Assembly: GCA_943787375.1 (NCBI GenBank)
Contig: CALSME010000005.1
Coordinates: 1-64,000, forward strand
Source: an uncultured Polaribacter sp.
GTDB lineage: Bacteria; Bacteroidota; Bacteroidia; Flavobacteriales; Flavobacteriaceae
Direction: 5' to 3'
Length of the DNA: 64,000 nt
Shown here piece after piece: positions 20,391-29,127 of this stretch. Position 1 is the stretch's first letter; every line of letters starts with the position of its first letter. Both the position numbers and the translations under genes were made by a program. The notes beneath the pieces were generated by a model. The model searched no databases, had not been told where the DNA came from, and was given only the letters and a program-made list of their open reading frames with translations.

Positions 20391-20975
20391 TTATTCTATT
20401 ATTTTTTCTTTACTAGCTCCAAGCCAGTATTCAATGAAAGAATCAAAACTGAAAATTAATACAATAATTAGAATAGTAATTCCAAAAGTGATTAATCTTT
20501 GTCTAATAGGAACACTAGTTTTTGATTGAAAGTTAGTAAGCTTAATGACTGTATCTTTAACTAATTCTTTATTGAAAAATAGAATTAATAATAACATTAG
20601 AAGAACTATTATAGCATTGGCCAATGCAGGATAGACATCAAGAAAAATAATATCGAATACAATTATATTTACCATTATAGGTAATAATATCAATACTCCT
20701 ATCAATTTTGTTTTATTCCATAATAGAAACCAAGCTCCTAAAAGTTGAAAAACACCAACGAAGAAAATATAAATATATGAGTGTCCCATAAATGTCCAAG
20801 CCAATGAAAATCCACTTGCCTCACTTAATGTTGTATTTGCAACTTCAGTAGGTAAATTTCCATTCATATAAAATTGACCACCTAATAATTTAGATAGTGC
20901 ATAAATATTAAGAATTATGAAAACGCACTGACGTAATACAAGTTCGAATGAAACTTTGTAATTTGATTTATTCAT
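20391..20975 (-). CDS. DoxX-like integral membrane protein (cassette gene)
   Basis: 194 aa, multiple TM helices, DoxX-like LLGGQFYMNG...FVGVFQLLGAWFLLWNKTKLIG. Confidence 0.6.
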   Translation of the reverse strand: MNKSNYKVSFELVLRQCVFIILNIYALSKLLGGQFYMNGNLPTEVANTTLSEASGFSLAWTFMGHSYIYIFFVGVFQLLGAWFLLWNKTKLIGVLILLPIMVNIIVFDIIFLDVYPALANAIIVLLMLLLILFFNKELVKDTVIKLTNFQSKTSVPIRQRLITFGITILIIVLIFSFDSFIEYWLGASKEKIIE

Positions 20976-21011
20976 TAGTGTCTGATTTGGTTTAGTTTAA
21001 TTGCCTTGAGA

Positions 21012-21584
21012 TTAACTTAAGAATTTGAATACTGATAAATACTTTACAGATTTCCCATTATGGTATCTGAAGGTATTAGATATTACAACTACAAAATTTA
21101 GAATATACATTGCGCTGATAGTTATTAGTATTCCAGCAAAAGAAATGGTTGTTAGTTCAAGTTTTGAGGTAATAAAAAGACCAATAACTAATAAAAACAA
21201 AAGTAATGTCCAAGATATTTGAAAATTTAAAATGGATTTTCCAACATGGTCTATATCCTTTATCTTATCTTTTTTAGAAGTCCAAATAATTAATGGAATT
21301 AGTATACCAAGTAGTGGAAATGCTATAAAGCATAGTTGCGACAAGTTTAATAGTAGTAAAGCTTTACTATCTTCAATAATTTGCCAATCTATTAATTCGT
21401 TAGGTGTAACATTTAAAGCACTAGATAATCTTTTAATGGAATCTCCAGTAGGTTGAGTTTCTCCATTCTCAATTCTCTGAACAGTCCGTAAACTTAACCC
21501 AGAATTTTCTGCCAAGATTTCTTGTGACATACCGTTTCGCTTTCTTAATTCTTTTACTCTTTTTGCTAAATCTTTATTCTTCAA
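21012..21584 (-). CDS. XRE-type HTH regulator with C-terminal DUF4870-like membrane domain (cassette gene)
   Basis: VKELRKRNGMSQEILAENSGLSLRTVQRIENGETQPTGDSIKRLSSAL followed by several TM helices. Confidence 0.85.
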   Translation of the reverse strand: MKNKDLAKRVKELRKRNGMSQEILAENSGLSLRTVQRIENGETQPTGDSIKRLSSALNVTPNELIDWQIIEDSKALLLLNLSQLCFIAFPLLGILIPLIIWTSKKDKIKDIDHVGKSILNFQISWTLLLFLLVIGLFITSKLELTTISFAGILITISAMYILNFVVVISNTFRYHNGKSVKYLSVFKFLS

Positions 21585-21681
21585 TTGAGTGATGTTTAAT
21601 TGTTGAAAGCAAAGCTAAATAAAAGCATTGGCATTGGTGTCGTCATCTTTATGACATCTTTATGTCATCTGTGTTTTAATT

Positions 21682-21752
21682 GGTTACAACGTTAAGTGTA
21701 TGGTGTCGTAGCATCCCGTAGGGTGCTATGCACTATACACATTGTTATGTGC
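21682..21752. repeat. attC-like site c (minimal 71-bp hairpin)
   Basis: GGTTACAAC GTTAA GTGTATGGTGTCGTAGCATCCC GTA GGGTGCTATGCACTATACAC ATT GTTATGTGC. Confidence 0.88.
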
Positions 21753-21805
21753 TGGTTTTTTTGCTTTTGATATTTTTTCAGGGCAAATCTCCCAATCCTT
21801 CTGCA

Positions 21806-23137
21806 TTAATAATTTGTAATGGATGTTAAAAATTCCGTTATGGCAGTCCAATATTCTTCTGCTCCATTTTGTCCGACCCAAAGTGCTTTAGAACCGTGAA
21901 ATCCTTCTGATTTTGGAATAAATTGTATTTGGTTTTCTTTTAATTTTATTCCATTAATCAATGTACTTAATGTTGCAGCCTCTTGTTTTGAAGAAGTTAT
22001 AAAAAAAGGATTTTCTATTTTTGAAAAAATAGAACTTAAAGACGGTTTGTTGTTCTCAAAATAATCTCCTGGACTAAAAGAAATGGAAGCAATGACATTT
22101 TTGTTTTGTAAAGAGTTAAACAATACTAAACTTGAAGAATACGAACTTCCCCAAACAATTACTTTTTTATTGTATTTGTTTTGTAAGAAATTGACAGCAG
22201 ATTCAATGTCCTGTTCTGCATCAATATATTCGGTTGCAAATCCTTTTTCTTTGGCTCTTTCAAATGTTTCGTTTGGTTTTCCTGCAAAGTCCCCTCCTGA
22301 CCTTTGGTCTATAGCTAAACAATTATATCCCAATTCGTTTAGTTTTGGTGCAATATCGGCATATTCCATTTTGTTATATCCTGCTTGGTGGCACAATAGG
22401 ATTATTGGCTTGTCTTTGTCAATCTCATAAAGACTTCCACTAATCAAAAGACCATCTATCGAGTTAAATTTTATGGGAATTGGTTTGTACTTTTTTGTGA
22501 TTTCAGTCATTTGAGGTTGTTGCACACTTTCTTTTATTTTTTGTTGTGCTTGCATCTCTTGTTGGATTAAATTTTCAATCAATTCAACTCTTGTGATTTT
22601 TCCTTCTTCATCAAAATGTATGTAAGATTCACGTATCCCTAAGCGAACAAAATCATACCTCACATTAGCTTTGTCTTTAAAAGTTTCTAAAATGGTTAAA
22701 CTATTTAGTTTGGGCAATTTTGAAACTATATTTTCAAGTATTGCTGATGTATTAGCAATTGGTATAGGGTCAAATTTTAGTTCATTGCTCAAAAATGGCG
22801 AAATAGGTTCTGTAGATTTTTCAGAAAAACTCTGTTCAAAAGCACTAATTTGTTTTGTGTAATCTTGTGCAAATACAAATGTGCTTGTACCGAAAATGAA
22901 TAATAAAATCATATTTGTTTTAGGCGTTTTATCACTCACTATTTTAATTAAATTAGGCAGTAGCATCAAAAATGCACCTAATAAAAATAAATAATTGGGA
23001 AGGTCTTCCACAACGAAATGACTGGAAGTAATCAAATTTAAAATCTTGGTCAATGTAATTGTAGCACCTAAAATTATGAGTACTATTCCTAGCTTTTGGA
23101 TTGCTTTATAATCTTTGAATTTTTTGGATGTTTTCAT
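21806..23137 (-). CDS. Membrane-anchored alpha/beta hydrolase (cassette gene)
   Basis: N-terminal TM segments; ILLCHQAGYNKMEYADIAPKLNELGYNCLAIDQRSGG; nucleophile region VWGSSYSSSL. Confidence 0.8.
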   Translation of the reverse strand: MKTSKKFKDYKAIQKLGIVLIILGATITLTKILNLITSSHFVVEDLPNYLFLLGAFLMLLPNLIKIVSDKTPKTNMILLFIFGTSTFVFAQDYTKQISAFEQSFSEKSTEPISPFLSNELKFDPIPIANTSAILENIVSKLPKLNSLTILETFKDKANVRYDFVRLGIRESYIHFDEEGKITRVELIENLIQQEMQAQQKIKESVQQPQMTEITKKYKPIPIKFNSIDGLLISGSLYEIDKDKPIILLCHQAGYNKMEYADIAPKLNELGYNCLAIDQRSGGDFAGKPNETFERAKEKGFATEYIDAEQDIESAVNFLQNKYNKKVIVWGSSYSSSLVLFNSLQNKNVIASISFSPGDYFENNKPSLSSIFSKIENPFFITSSKQEAATLSTLINGIKLKENQIQFIPKSEGFHGSKALWVGQNGAEEYWTAITEFLTSITNY

Positions 23138-23148
23138 TTTTAATGTAT

Positions 23149-23340
23149 TTACAATGGTTTACGAATACCTAGTTCTTTTTTTAATTTGTTCCATTTGGTA
23201 GTGAGAATAAGGATGAGACCAACATTGAATAAGAGGACATTAACGTACCATGGATAATTTTCAGGCACTATCGGGAAGGCTAATAGCATAATAGTTATCC
23301 CCAAAATTTTCTGGATTTTAATCTGATATTCCTTTTTCAT
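23149..23340 (-). CDS. Small membrane protein (cassette gene)
   Basis: 63 aa, two TM helices, lies between co-oriented genes. Confidence 0.5.
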   Translation of the reverse strand: MKKEYQIKIQKILGITIMLLAFPIVPENYPWYVNVLLFNVGLILILTTKWNKLKKELGIRKPL

Positions 23341-23409
23341 ACTTATGATTTTTTTTGATATTCACATAGTATGTTACAGAACCAACTTAAGAATTACACT
23401 TTTATAGAT

Positions 23410-24060
23410 TTATTTTTCTTGAAGGTCTTTCAAATACAATTTTAGTTGGTCTAGATAATTACCAAATTTGATTTTTTGCTCATAACTTGATAGAAAATAG
23501 AAGAGAAAAATACCTATGAGAAACACCAAGGCGGTTGCTAAAACAACTTCAATAGTACTCATAAAAAAATCTTTCTTGTTATTTAAAAGATAGAATACCC
23601 ACCCTAAAACCATAGCGTTGAACAAAGCACCAAAATACACATTAAGTTTAATTGTTCGCTCCATTATACCTATCACTCTTCCCAAGGATTCCTTAACACT
23701 TGTCGCTATGGTCTGAAAATTCTTAATCTCCCGAAAAGCTCTAAAATTCCAAGAAAGCATCATTGACATAAAGAGAATGAAAGTTGCCATGAAAATTCGA
23801 TTGTCGGTTAGGTCAAGAATATTTTCGTAAAATGTAAATTTTTCTGGTTCCATAAACGAACCTATGAGCATAACTACACAAAGAACCAAGGAAAGACCGC
23901 CAACTGCAAATTTTAGATACATCACTTTTTTGATTTTCGCCAATACGGTTTTTGATTCCTTTTTAATGGATTTCTCAACTACAAATTCATCCATCTTATC
24001 TTTTGAGATAGTCTCTTCAATTACCACATTCCAAATCGACTTTAATTCTAATAGTTCCAT
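23410..24060 (-). CDS. Membrane protein, candidate anti-sigma factor (cassette gene)
   Basis: 216 aa, 4 TM helices, start 2 nt from the stop of the ECF sigma gene. Confidence 0.65.
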   Translation of the reverse strand: MELLELKSIWNVVIEETISKDKMDEFVVEKSIKKESKTVLAKIKKVMYLKFAVGGLSLVLCVVMLIGSFMEPEKFTFYENILDLTDNRIFMATFILFMSMMLSWNFRAFREIKNFQTIATSVKESLGRVIGIMERTIKLNVYFGALFNAMVLGWVFYLLNNKKDFFMSTIEVVLATALVFLIGIFLFYFLSSYEQKIKFGNYLDQLKLYLKDLQEK

Positions 24061-24061
24061 C

Positions 24062-24562
24062 TTATCTATTTTTTATAGTTTTTGAGAGTTTTATTTTTAT
24101 TCTGTTCATTTTTACTCGAACATAATTTTGGGTAATTCCTATTATCTCTGCTATTTCATCATTCTTCTTATCTTCGAGGTAAAGCATTATTATAGCTTTT
24201 TCCACTTTGTTAAGGTCTGAAATGGCTTTATACATTTGTGCTAATTTCTCATCTTCAATAGAGGTTTCGCTTTGTTCAAGCCTTTCTTTAAATTGGTTTG
24301 TTTGGAAGAAAAGTGATTTTTTCTTTTTGACTTTTCTTAAATCCTGAATAGCGACATTTAATGCAATTCTGTACATCCAAGTAGAAAATTTCGCTTCATT
24401 CCGGAAAGAGGGAAATGATTTCCAAAGCTGAATTAATATTTCTTGAAATAAGTCTTTTCTGTGTTCAGGGTTATCACAGTACATTCTGCAAACCTTATGA
24501 ATTATGCCTTGAGATTCAATTATCTTCTCACTAAATATTTTTTCAAGTGTTTTATTTGTCAA
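24062..24562 (-). CDS. ECF-type RNA polymerase sigma factor (cassette gene)
   Basis: NPEHRKDLFQEILIQLWKSFPSFRNEAKFSTWMYRIALNVAIQDLRK ... DEIAEIIGITQNYVRVKMNRIK. Confidence 0.93.
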   Translation of the reverse strand: MTNKTLEKIFSEKIIESQGIIHKVCRMYCDNPEHRKDLFQEILIQLWKSFPSFRNEAKFSTWMYRIALNVAIQDLRKVKKKKSLFFQTNQFKERLEQSETSIEDEKLAQMYKAISDLNKVEKAIIMLYLEDKKNDEIAEIIGITQNYVRVKMNRIKIKLSKTIKNR

Positions 24563-24661
24563 AAGATAAATTTGTTGATTTATTTATGTGAGTTGGAAAA
24601 AGGAAGCCATAATTACAAAAAATGACAATTATTTTTAGATTTCAGTTGGTTTCTTCCGCTT

Positions 24662-24796
24662 GCACATAACGGTCTCGTGTATGAGTAGTAGCGGATTTAT
24701 TTGCGAATACTTTCAGTTGACAATATACTTAATAAAAAAGAAAAACGGTTTGAGTTTACACCCAAACCGCTATTACTTATACACATTGTTAGCCTT
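24662..24796. repeat. attC-like site d
   Basis: GCACATAAC GGTCTC GTGTATGAGTAGTAGCGG ... CCGCTATTACTTATACAC ATT GTTAGCCTT. Confidence 0.88.
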
Positions 24797-24838
24797 TCGT
24801 TTTTTTTAGTCTATTCAGTAATATTTCAAAAATGGTTT

Positions 24839-27217
24839 TTAAAAATTTATACTATATTTTAAGACTGGCAATAGTCCATTAAGTTCTGTCGTGGTTTTTG
24901 TAATCTTATTTGTTACATCATCATAAAAATAATCAGGAACAGTTTTATTAAGCCTATTCGTTACATTTTGAATATTGAGACCTAAACTATGTGTGGATTT
25001 CTTCTTATTCCATTGATAGTTTATACCTAAGTCAAGACGATAATAATCTTTTACTTTTTCTGTATATGGTATGGTAGAAAAAATTTCCGTTTGATTGGCA
25101 ATAGAAGCTAATTCGTCTATAGCTGTAAATCGTTGTCCTCCCGTTAGGTTAAATTTAGTATTAACTCCCAAGGTTTTATTACTTTTATTTCCAATTTTAA
25201 ATTCTTTTCCTGCCAAGAAATTGAACACATAATTTCCATTAAAACGCGTGTTGTAATAACTGGAATTTCCAATTTTATATTTAGAATCGTATAATGACAA
25301 TGTAGTTAAGTAATAGAATCCTTTATTTAAAAAGCGTTCTAGCGTAAATTCTATTCCATAGTTTTTGCCTTTCCCATCATTAGTTAATGGTATATCTGTA
25401 ATATTAAAAACATCGAATAGTTGGGCATTTATTACATTATAGCCTGTTTGTCCAGTGTTATCTACAGGTAGATTAAACAGGTTTTGGTAATAGGCTTCTG
25501 CTTTAAAATGCGTGTTTTTACTTAATCGCCAGCTATATCCCAACACATAATGCAATGCTTTTGATAATCCTAAATTTGTATTCAAAAATTGAGTGTTAGC
25601 GTCTGCTTTCACAAGATAGGTAGACAAGCGTTCGGCTCTACTGTGCAAACCTGCACCAAAGCTTAAAGAGTGTTTGTTGTTTAATTTATAATTAAGTCCT
25701 AAACGAGGTTCTACAGCACTACTATTTGTTTTAGCAAAATGTAAAAAGTGCAATCCTGAATTCAATGTTAATTTGTCTGTTGCTCTATATTTCCATTGAA
25801 AATAACTCTGAAAAACATTACTATTTCCATCTACTTTATCGTTGGTTGGAACTAGATGCCCTTCTGCGTTCGTTCCTGTGTGATAAGAAATCGTTTTTTC
25901 TTTAAGATGACTCAAAGTCAATCCAGTACGAATGGTGTGTTTTGCGTTAAACTTATGATTTATAAAGGAAGATAAACGGAAAGCTTCAATTTTTGAATCA
26001 AATTCACTACCGCTTAATGGGTTTATAACGCCATTATTTTTTGTTTCCTCTTTAAGATTTGCATCGTCTGAAGAGTAAGAAATATTTGTTTTTAAATAGG
26101 TTCTATCTTTTAAAAATATGCGATGTCCTATACCTGTAATAAAAGTACTTACATCATTGTTAGAATTAGTTTCAAAAACACCTGTTGTTTGCGTACCTTG
26201 CTCTTCACTTTCAGAATCTGTTTCTGATGACTTTATGGTATTTTTACCATATAATCCATATACATTAAAGGTTCCCATTTTGGAAGTAGGAAGATTGATA
26301 TTGTAATTTAAATCTTGATAATTTAAGTTGCCACCCTCGCTTAAATTAATACCTATACTTTTTAAAATACTTGGGGTAGAATATCTGTAATTTAATAAAT
26401 AAGATGCCTCACTTTTTTTACTAAAATAGCCTTCTGTAGCAATTCCAAGTCCTAAAAAACCTGCATCAATTGTTGTTTCTCTTTTCTTATTATTTCCTTT
26501 TCGGAATCGTAAATCAAAAACACCTGCTAAACCATTACCATATTCGGCAGGAAAAGCCGAAGTGAAAAAATCGGTCTTATCCAACACATTAGAGCTTAAC
26601 ATACTTACTGCACCTCCTGTAGAATACACAAAATGGTTAGGATTGGGAACTTCTACACCCTCTAATCTCCATAAAAGCGTATTGGGTGAGTTTCCTCTAA
26701 TCACAATTTCGTTATTTAAATCATCACCGTTTCCTGTTACACCAGCAAAATTTTGCACTTGCCTAGCTGGGTCACCAAACGATGCAGCGTATTTATTAGA
26801 TTCTTCAATATTTAAAGAACGTGCACTTACTGTTGAAAATTCGTTAACTGTTTTTTCTTTTCTTTTATCTGCTGTAATTATAACTTCATCTAGATTTTCT
26901 AAATTTTCTATTAATCCAATGTTTAAAAGAACTTCTTTACCTGCGGTTACATTTATATTAGAGAGCGTAATAGTTTCATAACCTACAAATGAAACGATAA
27001 GTGTTTGTTTGCCAATAGGCACATTGTTTAACACAAAGCTTCCATTTTCATCTGAAGTTGTTCCTAAAGACGGATTACTGTCTTTAACAATAATATTAGC
27101 AAAAGGAATGGGTTCTTTAGAGTCTTTGTCTGTTATAACACCTCTAACTGTTTGTTGTGCCGATAACGAAAAAGGCAACACGAAAAATAAAATAATTGAA
27201 AAAAAATTGAGCTTCAT
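24839..27217 (-). CDS. TonB-dependent outer membrane receptor with carboxypeptidase-regulatory-like N-terminus (cassette gene)
   Basis: VRGVITDKDSKEPIPFANIIVKDSNPSLGTTSDENG; plug AGVTGNGDDLNNEIVIRGNSPNTLLWRLEGVEVPNPNHF. Confidence 0.93.
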   Translation of the reverse strand: MKLNFFSIILFFVLPFSLSAQQTVRGVITDKDSKEPIPFANIIVKDSNPSLGTTSDENGSFVLNNVPIGKQTLIVSFVGYETITLSNINVTAGKEVLLNIGLIENLENLDEVIITADKRKEKTVNEFSTVSARSLNIEESNKYAASFGDPARQVQNFAGVTGNGDDLNNEIVIRGNSPNTLLWRLEGVEVPNPNHFVYSTGGAVSMLSSNVLDKTDFFTSAFPAEYGNGLAGVFDLRFRKGNNKKRETTIDAGFLGLGIATEGYFSKKSEASYLLNYRYSTPSILKSIGINLSEGGNLNYQDLNYNINLPTSKMGTFNVYGLYGKNTIKSSETDSESEEQGTQTTGVFETNSNNDVSTFITGIGHRIFLKDRTYLKTNISYSSDDANLKEETKNNGVINPLSGSEFDSKIEAFRLSSFINHKFNAKHTIRTGLTLSHLKEKTISYHTGTNAEGHLVPTNDKVDGNSNVFQSYFQWKYRATDKLTLNSGLHFLHFAKTNSSAVEPRLGLNYKLNNKHSLSFGAGLHSRAERLSTYLVKADANTQFLNTNLGLSKALHYVLGYSWRLSKNTHFKAEAYYQNLFNLPVDNTGQTGYNVINAQLFDVFNITDIPLTNDGKGKNYGIEFTLERFLNKGFYYLTTLSLYDSKYKIGNSSYYNTRFNGNYVFNFLAGKEFKIGNKSNKTLGVNTKFNLTGGQRFTAIDELASIANQTEIFSTIPYTEKVKDYYRLDLGINYQWNKKKSTHSLGLNIQNVTNRLNKTVPDYFYDDVTNKITKTTTELNGLLPVLKYSINF

Positions 27218-27320
27218 AAAAATTATAAGTTTATTTGTTTGGTAAAAAAACTCAACTTGTTATGAAATAGTGTTTAACTGGATAAAGTTGAACAACTACA
27301 TTTTATTGATTGTTTTTAAT

Positions 27321-28424
27321 TTATTGATTTTTAGACTTTTTGTATTGTATAGGTGTCATTCCTATATGCTTTTTAAAAAGCGTATTAAATGTGCTTTTAG
27401 AACCAAAACCACTTTCAAAAGCGACACCTTCCATACTTAAATGTTGTTTTTTTGGATTTTCAAGAAGCGATTTACTATAGTTTAATCTAAATTTATTTAC
27501 ATAGGTGTAAAAGTTTACATTATAGTTTGTATTGATAACAAATGATAAAATATGTGTCCTCGTATTTAATTTGTCGGAAAGTGTAGATAATGAAAGATTT
27601 TTGTTTAAAAATGGTTGTTCTTCTTCCATTAACTTTTCTAGTTTATTAGCGATTTCAAGTCTTAAATTTTTGTCTATAAGTTCTTCTTTTTTAATGTCGT
27701 TTATTTGTGGCGATTCACTTTCAATAGCTTGGATGTGTTTTGGTTTTAATTCAAATATTTCTCGTTGTTGTACAATATGAAAACCACTGTAGAATAAAAT
27801 AATGAATAACATAAGGTTGGAAAAATATGCAAAGTAATTTTCTTCGGAACTTAACTCAAAAACTAAATGAATTATTAAGAGTAATGGAAAGACAAATATT
27901 AAATTATATAGCCAATTTAAACTTACTCCTTGTTTATTAGCGTGAAGCTTTAAAACGTTTTTTTTATGTTTAAAGAGCATCATTATTACAAAATAGAAAA
28001 TGATTGCAGAAAATAAAAAGAGAGCAATTATTGAAAAAGCATCTAAAATTTCATAGTTGTTTTCTAAAAATAGACGATTAGTTTCTGTACTATTTAAAAA
28101 CATCCAAACCATAACCACCATTATAAAAGGAATAAATAGTAGATAATGTTTTTTTAAGAAATGATTTGGCATATTCACAAAGTGATATACTGATAAATAA
28201 AGGAATGAAGGAATAAGAAATTTTATACTTTCAAGGATAATATCTACTCCAAACCATTCTTCAAAAAAATATTCTCCAATTAAGGGAAGTGTAAATAGTA
28301 ATGATATAGCACCAAAAAGAATGGCCAAATATCGATTCGCACTTTTATTAATTCTATTACTTAATGAAAAGGTTACAAAAGCAAGCATTAATGCTACACC
28401 TATTTGCATAAAATAAAACTCCAT
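27321..28424 (-). CDS. AraC-family regulator with N-terminal 7TM-like membrane domain (cassette gene)
   Basis: 7 hydrophobic segments then NVNFYTYVNKFRLNYSKSLL...MEGVAFESGFGSKSTFNTLFKKHIGMTPIQYKK. Confidence 0.9.
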   Translation of the reverse strand: MEFYFMQIGVALMLAFVTFSLSNRINKSANRYLAILFGAISLLFTLPLIGEYFFEEWFGVDIILESIKFLIPSFLYLSVYHFVNMPNHFLKKHYLLFIPFIMVVMVWMFLNSTETNRLFLENNYEILDAFSIIALFLFSAIIFYFVIMMLFKHKKNVLKLHANKQGVSLNWLYNLIFVFPLLLIIHLVFELSSEENYFAYFSNLMLFIILFYSGFHIVQQREIFELKPKHIQAIESESPQINDIKKEELIDKNLRLEIANKLEKLMEEEQPFLNKNLSLSTLSDKLNTRTHILSFVINTNYNVNFYTYVNKFRLNYSKSLLENPKKQHLSMEGVAFESGFGSKSTFNTLFKKHIGMTPIQYKKSKNQ

Positions 28425-28524
28425 ATTTTTTTGAATTCATCTAGTTTTTAAAATAATTCAACGTAGTGCTTTTTTAAATATTGTTTTCGAATTTTTGTTT
28501 AATTACTGGCGGTTTTTCAAAATG

Positions 28525-28748
28525 AAGGCTAACGGCTTGGTGTATGGCCAGTTACGGTGTTAAATAGCTTTTTATTTCGTTTAATCAAGAGCAAGTACAG
28601 CTGTTTTATCCTTATAAATTATCTGGTTGTTAAACCTGATAACAAAATCTATAAACCTAAACTACTGTACTTGCGGTACTCTTGCAAAAAAGAATTAACA
28701 TTTGTACTAGCTATTAGCCGTAATTGGCTATACGCATTGTTGTAGGCA
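28525..28748. repeat. attC-like site e (with internal GCAAGTACAG/CTGTACTTGC arm)
   Basis: AAGGCTAAC GGCTTG GTGTATGGCCAGTTACGG ... CCGTAATTGGCTATACGC ATT GTTGTAGGCA. Confidence 0.88.
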
Positions 28749-28752
28749 GTAT

Positions 28753-29121
28753 TTATTTTTTTTTGATTTTATTAATTAACAATGTGTCTTTTTCAATTGC
28801 TAAGTCAAAAATGTATTTTTCAAATACGGCATTAGAATAATAACCAAAATATTTCTCTATTTTTTTTCCGTTTTGAAAAACTTCCAAAAAGTAACCACCA
28901 TCTACTCCTTTAAGATTCATATCAAGTACTGTTTTAACTTCATCTCCCAAATTAATATTTTTTACCAAGTATTCTTTACTTTGTTTTTCCGTTCCATATG
29001 TTATTTTAAGAGTATCTATAATTGAGCCAGTATTATTTTTTATTAAGAGTTCTGTTTTTTTATCGTCATTACAAGAATATAAAAACATAATAATAACTAA
29101 AATTGAAAAGAGATGCTTCAT
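28753..29121 (-). CDS. Small lipoprotein, hypothetical (cassette gene)
   Basis: MKHLFSILVIIMFLYSCNDDKK lipobox; 122 aa. Confidence 0.65.
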   Translation of the reverse strand: MKHLFSILVIIMFLYSCNDDKKTELLIKNNTGSIIDTLKITYGTEKQSKEYLVKNINLGDEVKTVLDMNLKGVDGGYFLEVFQNGKKIEKYFGYYSNAVFEKYIFDLAIEKDTLLINKIKKK

Positions 29122-29127
29122 AATATT

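Noticed and set aside
23149-23340. 63-aa membrane ORF as a toxin of a type I TA system
   Set aside because: No antisense RNA or regulatory features evident; kept only as a small membrane protein.
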